NCBI RefSeq assembly: GCF_018294505.1 | Contig: NC_057796.1 | Coordinates: forward strand, 273,167,906 to 273,231,905 | Direction of reading: 5' to 3' | Origin: Triticum aestivum | Taxonomy: Eukaryota > Streptophyta > Magnoliopsida > Poales > Poaceae | Length of the DNA stretch: 64,000 nucleotides | Part shown: in pieces, positions 56,037 to 64,000 of the stretch | Position numbering within the stretch: the first letter of the stretch is position 1 | Layout: the number at the start of each line of letters is the position of its first letter | Position numbers and translations under genes: made by a program | The notes under the pieces: model-generated | What the model saw: the letters and a program-made list of their open reading frames with translations, nothing else | Database searches by the model: none | What the model was told of the DNA's origin: nothing

Positions 56037-56347
56037 GTGGACTTGCTAGAAAGCTCTGACATAGACTCTTTCTGATGTTATGATAAATTGCAATTGCTTT
56101 AGTGACTGAGATTATAGTTTGTTGGTTCTCAATAAAGTTTCTGATTCATACTTGGCATTGTGAATAGGTTATTACTTGAGCATAAGAAATCATATGACAA
56201 TATCCATTTATGTTGCTGTTATGAGAATAATCATGATGCCCTCATGTCTGTATTTTATTTTATCGACACCTCTAGCTCTAAACATGTGGACATATTTATC
56301 GTTATCGGCTTCACTTGAGGAGAAGCAAGGTCTAAGCTTGGGGGAGT
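56037..56347 (+). other. 3' internal end and polypurine tract of the large Gypsy element
   Basis: The element resumes here after the long LTR and ends with AAGCTTGGGGGAGT (56334-56347) directly before the 3' LTR. The same purine word occurs in gag (36447-36460) and after the extra ORF (50407-50419). Confidence 0.7.
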
Positions 56348-57863
56348 TGATACGTCCATTTCGCATCATGCTTTTATATCGATATTTATTGCAATATGGG
56401 TTGTTATTACACGTTATGTCACAATACTTATGCCTATTCTCTCTTATTTTACAAGGTTTACATAAGGAGGGAGAATGCCGGCAGCTGGAATTCTGGGCTG
56501 GAAAATGATTAGAGACCTATTATGCACAACTCCAGAAGTCCTGAAACTCCACGAAAGTTATTTTCAGAAATAATAAAAAATATTGAGTGGAAGAAGTACG
56601 TCAGAGGGGGCCCCACCTGGCCACGAGGGTGGGGGGCGCGCCCTACCCCCCTGGGCGCGCCCCCTGCCTCATGGGCCCCCTGTTGGCTCTCCGGTGGCCA
56701 TCTTCTGCTATATGAAGTCTTTCGTCAAGAGAAAAATCATAAGCAACCTTTCGGGACGAGACTCCGCCGCCACGAGGCGGAACCTTGGCGGAACCAATCT
56801 AGGGCTCCGGCAGAGCTGTTCTACCGGGGACACTTCCCTCCGGGAGGGGGAAATCATCGCCATCATCATCACCAACGCTCCTCTCATCGGGAGAGGGCAA
56901 TCTCCATCAACATCTTCACCAGCACCATCTCCTCTCAAAACCCTAGTTCATCTCTTGTATCCAATTCTTGTCTCCAAGTCCGGGATTGGTACTAGTAGGT
57001 TGCTAGTAGTGTTGATTACTCCTTGTAGTTGATGCTAGTTGGTTTATTTGGTGGAAGATCACATGTTCAGATCATTTATGCATATTAATACCCCTCTGAT
57101 TATGAACATGAATATGCTTTGTGAGTAGTTACGTTTGTTCCTGAGGACATGGGAGAAGTCTTGCTATTAGTAGTCATGTGAATTTGGTATTCGTTCGATA
57201 TTTTGATGAGATGTATGTTGTGTAGCCTCTAGTGGTGTTATGTGAACGTCGACTACATAACACTTCACCATTATTTGGGCCTAGAGGAAGGCATTGGGAA
57301 GTAATAAGTAGATGATGGGTTGCTAGAGTGACAGAAGCTTAAACCCTAGTTTATGCGTTGCTTCGTAAGGGGCTGATTTGGATCCATATGGTTCATGCTA
57401 TGGTTAGGTTTACCTTAATACTTTTGTTGTAGTTGCGGATGCTTGCAATAGAGGTTACTCATAAGTGGGATGCTTGTTCAAGTAAGAACAGCACCCAAGC
57501 ACCGGTCCACCCACATATCAGATTATCAAAGTACCGAACGTGAATCATATGAACGTGATGAAAACTAGCTTGACGATAATTCCCATGTGTCCTTGGGAGC
57601 GCTTTTCTCTATATAAGAGTTTGTCCAAGCTTGTCCTTTGCTACAAAAAGGATTGGGCCACCTTTCTGCACTTTATTTACTTTTGTTACTTGTTGCTCGT
57701 TACAAATTATCCTATCACAAAACTATCTGTTACCACTTATTTCAGTACTTGCAGAGAATACCTTGCTAAAAACCGCTTATCATTTCCTTCTGCTCCTCGT
57801 TGGGTTCAACACTCTTACTTATCGAAAGGACTACGATAGATCCCCTATACTTGTGGGTCATCA
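56348..57863 (+). repeat. 3' LTR of the large Gypsy element
   Basis: 1516 bp from TGATACGTCC to GGGTCATCA. Compared with the 5' LTR it has a longer version of the GC-rich palindrome (56611-56692) and about 34 substitutions by eye. Confidence 0.92.
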
Positions 57864-58303
57864 GTAATCATGAGTGAATTGCTTTGGAAAGGCCTGAAAA
57901 CAAGGATGTGCATAAATATCTTCTCTAGATTGGAAATGGGGCAAAGGAATAAAAAAAGGCAAGGTATAATAGTTAGTACCATCTTGTAGTGAACTGATGT
58001 CTTCTTTATTGTGCAGACAAAGATTTTGTTGTTTTTTGTCGCTAATTTCTTTATCCTAACAATCTTTCTGAGTTTCTTGATTTGATTGATATTCATGGAC
58101 AACTCATTTCCCCATATGCAAAAAGGGTCAAACAGTGGGTCAAAACCTCTGACAGCAGGACCTACATGTGCAAGACCAAATTGTTAAAAACCAAAATATT
58201 AGAATGATTCCTGCAATTGCACAATAATGTGCTATTAGACAACGGACCATGCACGTGCTAACCTTGATTGTAAACCTCAGTGCTTCCCATTGTTTCCCTG
58301 CAA

Positions 58304-59078
58304 CACATATAAGGTAGTTAGTCATCAGGTTAAGTAAGAGTTCGCATGCTATTAGTAAAATATGTTGATGAAAAATAAGCACATTGCAGACTCATCAGAT
58401 TAATTCAAGCCACACGGAAAACCCATTTACCCAAACCAAGCATGATTAAGAACTAGGAAATATAGCACTTGTATATGTTTCTCATGTATTAAGTGCGGCC
58501 AAATTTGATTTATTCCTCACATGCACAACAATACAAATTCTACCCACGACAATTGGACATCGCATTGCAGAACTGAACCAAGCAGTTAACTAAACACCAC
58601 AACAAATGAACCAAACATTAACTGAGCACCACATTGCACAATATAACATACTCCTAATAGAAGACCAGAGAGTTAACCAAACAGTTAACTACAGCCAATT
58701 GTAGCAATTGTATTTGTTTCTCATGTATTTACTACAGCGAAATTCAATTTATTCCTCACATGGTATACAATAATAGAATGCACCCACAATTTTGTAAAGA
58801 TAAATTCGATTTATTTCTCACATGGAAGACAATACAAAATTGCAGCCTCAAAAATTGAACATCACATTTGCAGAACTGAACCAAACAGTTAACTGAAGAC
58901 GACAACTAATTAACAAAACAGTTAATAAGTGAGCACCACACTGCATGACATATAGAACATATACACTAGAGCAACAGATTGCATGGTAAAATTAGATATC
59001 ACAATTCACTAGAATTTGTGAAGGAAAGGCAGGAGCAACACACGCAACGGGTAAACCGAGCATGCTTAACCGGCGTAG
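58304..59078 (-). repeat. Intron-like region with imperfect 240-300 bp repeats
   Basis: TTTCTCATGTATT occurs at 58478 and 58717. GATTTATT-CTCACATG-type phrases occur at about 58507, 58746 and 58808. GCAGAACTGAACCAA followed by CAGTTAACT occurs near 58568 and 58870. The copies are diverged and AT-rich. The stretch probably belongs to upstream introns or flank of the B3 gene. No gene is seen. Confidence 0.6.
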
Positions 59079-60832
59079 CTAGCAAATGGCAAGGTGCTCC
59101 TTCAAGATCTGGGGGTCGACACAAATGGCAGCCATCGCGACCTCATCCGCGTGTGCGGCCGCGATTTGCTTCTCTGCTGCCAAATGCTCCTTGAGGTCCT
59201 GGCTATACTGCGTGCACCATGGCTTAGGCCGGTGATAACCCACAAGTATAGGGATCAATTGTAGCCTCTTTTGATAAGTAAGAGTGTTGAACCCAACGAG
59301 GAGCTAAAGGTAGAACAAATATTCCCTCAAGTTCTATCGACCACCGATACAACTCTACGCACGCTTGACGTTCGCTTTACCGGAAACAAGTATAAAACTA
59401 AAAGTACTTTGTAGGTGTTTTCGGATAAGCTTGCAAGAAAGTAAAGAGCGAGTAAATAAAAGCTAGGGGCTTCTTAAATAAAGACACAACTAAATTAGTT
59501 TTAGTGGAGAGCTTGTTGTCACGAGAAAGTTATTTGTCCCTAGGCAATCGATAACTAGACCGGTAATCATTATTGCAATTTTATATGAGGGAGAGGCATA
59601 AGCTAACATACCTTCTCTACTTGGATCATATGCACTTATGATTGGAACTCTAGCAAGCATCCGCAACTACTAAAGATCATTAAGGTAAAACCCAACCATA
59701 GCATTAAAGTATCAAGTCCTCTTTATCCCATACGCAAACAACCTACTTACTCGGGTCTGTGCTTCTGTCACTCACGCCACCCACCATAAGCAAATCACGA
59801 ACATATTGCAAACCCTGCAACGGGGATCCCTCATGCTTGCGCGACACAGAGAGCACCATAGGACAGCACCAATAATAAAACATGCAACTCAAACCAATCT
59901 TGATCATCAAATAACCCATAGGACAAAACAGATCTACTCAAACATCATAGGATAGCCATACATCATTGGGAAATAATATATAGCGTTGAGCACCATGTTT
60001 AAGTAGAGATTACAGCGGGTAAGAGAGAGGTTACACCGCTGCATAGAGGGGGGAAGAGTTGGTGATGATGGCGGTGAAGTTGTTGGTGAAGATTGCGGTG
60101 ATGATGATGGCCCCCGGCGGCGTTCCGGCGCCACCGGAAGCAAGGGGGAGAGGCCCCCCTTCTTCTTCTTCTTCTTCTTCCTTGACCTCCTCCCTAGATG
60201 GGAGAAGGGTTTCCCCTCTGCTCCTTGGCTCCCATGGCGTGGGAGGGGCGAGAGCCCCTCCGTGATTGGATCTATCTCTCTGTCTCTCTCTGTTTCTGCG
60301 TTCCCAGATTCTGGCCCTTCACCGTTTCTTAAATATCCGGAGATCCGTAACTCCGATTGGGGTGAATCTTTCGCTCAGGTCTTCTTTATAAAATTAGCTT
60401 TCTTGCGGCAAAAGAAGAGCGTCAACCGCCTTACGGGGTGGCCACGAGGGTCAGGGGCGCGCCTGACACCCTGGGGCGCGCCCCCCTACCTCGTGACCCC
60501 CTCGGGCACCGTCTCGCGTTGATTTTACTTCCCAAAAATCATAAATATTCCAAAATAATTCTCCGTCCGTTTTTATCCAGTTTGGACTCCGTTTGATATT
60601 GGGTTTCTGCAAAACAAAAATCATGCAACAAACAGGAATTGGCACTGGATCAATATGTTAGTCCCAAAAATAGTATAAAAAGTTGCCAAAAAGTATATGG
60701 AAGTTGAATAATGTTGGCATGGAACAATCAAAAATTATAGATACGACGGAGACGTATCAGCCGGCGCTTATTTGGTGGAGGGGTCGGTGATTTGGGTGGA
60801 AGGTGTCGTGCTCGCGCTGGCGGTCGGGGCAT
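59079..60832 (-). pseudogene. Small gene of unknown function split by a solo LTR
   Basis: Minus strand. ATG at 60830-60832 opens MPRPPARARHLPPKSPTPPP, reaching the LTR at 60760. Left of the LTR the frame continues to TAG at 59079-59081. Without the LTR and one GCCGG copy the ORF is 73 codons, Pro/Arg-rich at first and then helical and charged (YSQDLKEHLAAEKQ, AAAHADEVAMAAI). No known domain. The frame is exact across the duplication, supporting one former coding unit, although ATG 60832 may not be the original start because more GC-rich sequence with splice-like words lies upstream (60850-60965). Confidence 0.5.
59233..60759 (-). mobile_element. Solo LTR (Ty3/Gypsy, 1527 bp)
   Basis: It reads TGATACGTC at 60759 to GGGTTATCA at 59233 on the minus strand and is flanked by perfect GCCGG duplications (59228-59232 and 60760-60764). 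It is the same family as the partial LTR at 1-739, including the GC-rich palindrome at 60439-60500. No internal domain remains. Confidence 0.92.
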
Positions 60833-61383
60833 GTGGGATGTGGAAGGAGGAGGAGGATGGAGGTCGGGTGTGGATTACCTGCCTGGATAGAGGAGGCCGA
60901 GCAACGTGAAGGAGGGTCGCCGGCGAGGAGGCGGCGGTGCTGCAAGCAAGGAGTGAAGGTTTCAACTTGGAAAGGAAGGCAGAAAGAGGGGAAATGTGGC
61001 TTTTGGTAAGGGGGAGGGGGCGGGGAGGTAGATATTTCCGCGGAAGCCAAAAATTGGAATCGCTTCAGCCAAAAAACTGGCGCGCAAAGTGTCATCAGAC
61101 ACGGTCCCTTATTCAGAACTGTGTACGATATGTGGACATCACAAACGATTCGGATAGCTTAACCCGTGTGTGATGAGTTTGAACGTCAAAAGTTTTGGTT
61201 CGAATTTCCATGGTTACAGTGGTCATCCACGTCATTGCATAATTTGGATACACGAAGGAGACTACAGCACACCCACACTTCTTAATCAGGAAAGTTCAGC
61301 AATTAAACAGAGCTAGCTGACCTAAACATTACTCTAACAAATTAAAGACCGGCGCTCTTAATTAAACAAAACAAAGAGTACTA
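60833..61383. other. Flank between two minus-strand gene remnants
   Basis: 60833-61015 is GC-rich and leader-like on the minus strand. 61080-61170 contains GTGTCATCAGACACGG and CGTGTGTGATGAG, words that could pair as the ends of a small foldback element. 61180-61383 is AT-rich and is probably the 3' UTR of the gene ending at 61384. Confidence 0.35.
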
Positions 61384-61920
61384 CTACGGCTGGTGCTCGT
61401 CGACCTCCGCCGCCGCCTCCATGTCCAGCTCGCGCCCGACGGTCTCGTGGGGAGGGGGCTCCATGGCATCCATCGCACCATACTCGGCAATCATCTCGCC
61501 ATCCGCGCCCGCCATCTCTTTGGAAAAGGCCGCCACGAGCTGGTCGTGGGCGGATGCGATCTGGGCTTGGACGGGCTCCGTCGCAAGGTATGCGGCAGAG
61601 GAACGGACGGCTGCTCGAACACTCTCGGCGATTGCCAGCTCTTCGACCGTGGGTTGCCGACCATTGTCGGAGAAGCTTCGTTCGATTTGTGCGGTGACCG
61701 CCAGGAGCTGGGCGTGGGTGGCCTTCATCAGGGCTAGGGCCGCCGCTGCAGAACGGACAGCTGCTGTGCCACTCTCGCTAGTTGCTATCCCCGAGGCAGA
61801 TGTTGCTGCCGCCACCTGAGAAGCAACAACGGCTGTCTGGGCTGCCTTTGCCGCCCGGTCGCAAATTGCGGCTGCACTCTGATACTCCTCCAACGTATCT
61901 CTAATTTTTGATTGCTCCAT
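61384..61920 (-). CDS. Alanine-rich ORF whose start codon lies in an LTR
   Basis: A minus-strand frame of 178 codons ending TAG 61384-61386. The first 14 codons (MEQSKIRDTLEEYQ) are LTR sequence 61880-61920 read backwards; from residue 15 on it is host sequence. The protein is rich in Ala with Glu/Arg spacing (TSASGIATSESGTAAVRSAA, PTVEELAIAESVRAAV), strongly helical, with an acidic end (MEAAAEVDEHQP). No known domain. The original 5' part of the gene should lie beyond the retrotransposon, outside the window. It parallels the ORF at 699-1154. Confidence 0.5.
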   Translation of the reverse strand: MEQSKIRDTLEEYQSAAAICDRAAKAAQTAVVASQVAAATSASGIATSESGTAAVRSAAAALALMKATHAQLLAVTAQIERSFSDNGRQPTVEELAIAESVRAAVRSSAAYLATEPVQAQIASAHDQLVAAFSKEMAGADGEMIAEYGAMDAMEPPPHETVGRELDMEAAAEVDEHQP

Positions 61921-63450
61921 GCTATATTATCTTCTGTTTTGGACATTATTGGGCTTTATTATTCACTTTTATATTATTTTTGGGACTAACCTATTAACCG
62001 GAGGCCCAGCCCAGAATTGCTGTTTTTTGCCTATACCAGAGTTTCGCAGAAAAAGAATATCAAACGGAGTCCAAACGGAATGAAACATTTGGGAACGTGA
62101 TTTTCGGAACGAACATGATCTAGAGGACTTGGACCCTACATCAAGAAATAAAGGAGGAAGCCACGAGGTAGGGGGCGCACCTACCCCCCCCAGGTGCGCC
62201 CTCCACCCTCGTGGGCCCCCTGTTGCTCCACCGATGTACTCCTTCCTCTTATATATACCTACGTACCCCCAAACAATCAGATACGGAGCCAAAAATCTAA
62301 TTCCACCGCCGCAACCTTCTGTACCCACGAGATCCCATCTTGGGGCCTGTTCCGGAGCTCCGCGGAAGGAGCATCGATCACGGAGGGCTTCTACATCAAC
62401 ACCATAGCCTCTCCGATGATGTGTGAGTAGTTTACCACAGACCTTCGGGTCCATAGTTATTAGCTAGTGGCTTCTTCTCTCTTTTTGGATCTCAATACAA
62501 TGTTCTCCCCCTCTCTCGTGGAGATCTATTCGATGTAATCTTCTTTTGCGGTGTGTTTGTTGAGACCGATGAATTGTGGGTTTATGATCAAGTTTATCTA
62601 TGAACAATATTTGAATCTTCTGAATTCTTTTATGTATGATTGGTTATCTTTGCAAGTCTCTTCGAATTATCAGTTTGGTTTGGCCTACTAGATTGGTTTT
62701 TCTTTCAATGGGAGAAGTACTTAGCTTTGGGTTCAATCTTGCGGTGTCCTTTCCCAGTGACAGTAGGGGCAGCAAGGCACGTATTGTATTGTTGCCATCG
62801 AGGATAACAAGATGGTTTTTTTATCATATTGCCTGAATTTATCCCTCTACATCATGTCATCTTGCTTAAGGCGTTACTCTGTTCTTATGAACTTAATACT
62901 CTAGATGCATGCTGGATAGCGGTCGATGTGTGGAGTAATAGTAGTAGATGCAGGCAGGAGTCGGTCTACTTGTCTCGGACGTGATGCCTATATACATGAT
63001 CATACCTAGATATTCTCATAACTATACTCAATTCTGTCAATTGCTCAACAGTAATTTGTTCACCCACCATAAATACTTATGCTCTTGAGAGAAGCCACTA
63101 GTGAAACCTATGGTCCCCAGGTCTATTTTCCATCATATTAATCTTCCAAACACTTAGTTATTTCCGTTGCTTTTATTTTACTTTGCATCTTTATCATAAA
63201 AATACCAAAAATATTATCCTATCATATCTATCAGATCTCACTCTCGTAAGTGACCGTGTAGGGATTGACAACCCCTTATCGCGTTGGTTGCGAGGATTTA
63301 TTTGTTTTGTGTAGGTGCGAGGGACTCGCGCGTAGCCTCCTACTGGATTGATACCTTGGTTCTAAAAAACTGAGGGAAATACTTACGCTACTTTGCTGCA
63401 TCACCCTTTCCTCTTCAAGGGAAAACCAACGCAATGCTCAAGAGGTAGCA
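61880..63450 (+). repeat. 5' LTR of the rightmost Gypsy element
   Basis: 1571 bp. It contains the GC-rich palindrome (62160-62220) and a TTATATATAC box at 62249-62258 about 30 bp after it. Confidence 0.88.
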
Positions 63451-63461
63451 AGAAGGATTTC

Positions 63462-63479
63462 TGGCACCGTTACCGGGGA
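63462..63479 (+). other. Primer binding site with two G-to-A changes
   Basis: TGGCACCGTTACCGGGGA lies 11 nt after the LTR and differs from the tRNA-Asp complement at two positions, both G to A, as produced by cytosine deamination on the other strand. Confidence 0.75.
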
Positions 63480-63644
63480 GGTCTACGCAAAAGTCAACAT
63501 ACCAAGTACCCATCACAAACCCTTTATCTCCCGCATTACATTATTTTCCATTTGCCTCTCATTTTCCTCTCCCCCACTTCACCATTGCCATTTTATTCGC
63601 CCTCTCTTTTCCGTTTGCCTCTTTTCGCCCGTCTTTCTTTCGCC

Positions 63645-64000
63645 ATGTCTGAATCTGGGGAGGTTATCGCTAATGAAGGCAGTAATAACAACTTGGGAAA
63701 TTTTGATGCTTTCGATGATCCTCTTGAGGAACCGACCATCTTGCACACTAAAAAGTTTCAAGTCGGTAGTAGCAATATTATTGGGAAAGGAGTTATTCAA
63801 GATTTCTTTACTTGTGCCGGCGCTTTGCCCATTATGGGTGTCTCTATTCTTCATAAAACTAGTAGCCTTGCGGATGCGATATCTTTGCTTGTAGTTGAAC
63901 TTGAAAGGCAATTTCTTCATATACATCCTTGCATACAAAGAATTTTCCTAGAATTTTCTAATATTGAGCATTCTTCTGTTAAGTGTGCTGCCACTATCTT
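63645..64000 (+). CDS. N-terminal part of an element ORF, open to the window edge
   Basis: ATG at 63645 (CGCCATGTCT) opens at least 118 codons without a stop up to base 64000. It begins MSESGEVIANEGSNNNLGNF. A segment DFFTCAGALPIMGVSILHKT and a hydrophobic stretch ISLLVVELERQFLHIHPCIQ follow. It occupies the gag position but I see no gag motif in this part. It is unrelated to the ORF found at the same place in the sister element (17271-18125). It is acidic at the start, then hydrophobic. The function is unknown. Confidence 0.5.
   Translation, partial: MSESGEVIANEGSNNNLGNFDAFDDPLEEPTILHTKKFQVGSSNIIGKGVIQDFFTCAGALPIMGVSILHKTSSLADAISLLVVELERQFLHIHPCIQRIFLEFSNIEHSSVKCAATI

Larger units (their letters stand above)
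34392..57863 (+). mobile_element. Ty3/Gypsy element with gag, pol and an extra ORF, carrying nested insertions
   Basis: Perfect GTAAT duplications at 34387-34391 and 57864-57868 delimit it. Order: 5' LTR, tRNA-Asp-type primer site, gag, protease, reverse transcriptase, RNase H, integrase, an additional ORF, non-coding region, polypurine tract, 3' LTR. Integrase before the end of pol defines Ty3/Gypsy. Without the nested insertions at 40515-49299 and about 51116-56036 its length is roughly 9.8 kb. The two LTRs differ at about 34 positions by eye (about 2.3%) plus indels. Gag-pol has several frameshifts and stops, so it is inactive. The family is common in Triticeae (WHAM/Sabrina-like LTR start TGATACGTC); I am not sure of the name. 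Confidence 0.92.
34165..58303 (-). pseudogene. B3-domain gene split by a 23.5-kb nested retrotransposon
   Basis: Left of the element, 34165-34391 encodes the C-terminal half of a B3 DNA-binding domain: YGQEARKVFIQHPRF, then after a premature TGA (34291-34293) WSIIHRHWPKVAKTF and SIFAFRFSSF, ending at TGA 34165-34167. Right of it, 57864-57893 supplies FPKQFTHDY, and the frame joins exactly across the GTAAT duplication. Upstream exons on the minus strand are 57980 to about 58150 (ending TSVHYKM, intron 57894-57979 with GT/AG borders) and a 35-bp exon at 58263-58297. B3 proteins are plant-specific transcription factors that bind DNA; this resembles the REM class. The internal stop shows decay beyond the insertion. 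Further 5' exons were not found. Confidence 0.75.
61880..64000 (+). mobile_element. 5' part of a Ty3/Gypsy element, continues past the window
   Basis: LTR 61880-63450, primer site, leader and the beginning of an ORF. The LTR starts TGATACTCC (one change from TGATACGTC) and ends GGTAGCA. The five bases before it are CACTC; the partner copy is outside. The LTR and the leader after the primer site match the non-autonomous element at 12852-19896, so they are one family. Confidence 0.88.

Noticed and set aside
61384..61920. Complete native gene starting MEQSKI
   Set aside because: The first 14 codons are the terminal bases of the adjoining LTR, so the native start is missing.

Overview
The window reads as intergenic DNA from a large-genome Triticeae grass (wheat, Aegilops or barley type). 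It is packed with long-LTR Ty3/Gypsy retrotransposons of types I recognise from that tribe, nested in one another, plus a CACTA end, a probable Helitron, a LINE fragment and a probable SINE. Family names are from memory and marked as such. No complete, clearly functional housekeeping gene is present. I found a cluster of small gene remnants, most of them cut inside the coding sequence by a retrotransposon with a target-site duplication (TSD).

Layout. 1-739: end of a minus-strand LTR whose terminal bases supply the ATG of a coiled-coil ORF (699-1154). 1.7-2.4 kb: a 355-bp tandem dimer. 2.6-6.7 kb: probable Helitron with gene-like pieces. 7.2-9.4 kb: a DEDDy 3'-5' exonuclease-like gene split by a solo LTR (TSD GTACT). 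9.4-12.8 kb: inverted repeats and a promoter-like stretch. 12852-19896: a young non-autonomous Gypsy element (TSD TTGAT). 20021-20360: LINE 3' fragment. 21.2-30.4 kb: a head-to-head pair of paralogous Triticeae-type genes; the left copy has a nonsense codon and is split by a pol-less Gypsy element (21648-28938) that carries an antisense gene; the right copy (29951-30427) is open. 30.9-34.0 kb: probable SINE, then CACTA subterminal minisatellites and terminus. 34392-57863: a Gypsy element with gag, pol and an extra ORF, sitting inside a B3-domain gene (TSD GTAAT). That element is itself interrupted in integrase by a pol-less Fatima-like element (40515-49299, TSD GTGAG) and in its 3' non-coding part by a 4.8-kb LTR (51248-56036). 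59.1-60.8 kb: a small gene split by a solo LTR (TSD GCCGG). 61384-61920: a second ORF that starts in LTR sequence. 61880-64000: 5' half of another Gypsy element running off the window.

How the parts relate. The Gypsy elements with a readable tRNA-Asp-type primer site (PBS) share a matching 18-nt sequence 11 nt after the LTR. Two pol-less elements (Fatima-like and 21648-28938) carry antisense genes built the same way, with an N-terminal putative-gypsy-type domain and a C-terminal coiled coil. A GC-rich imperfect palindrome, and polypurine tracts copied inside elements, recur across otherwise different families. The best leads for something undescribed are that palindrome module, the two ORFs that begin in the same LTR peptide, and the extra non-gag/pol ORFs.
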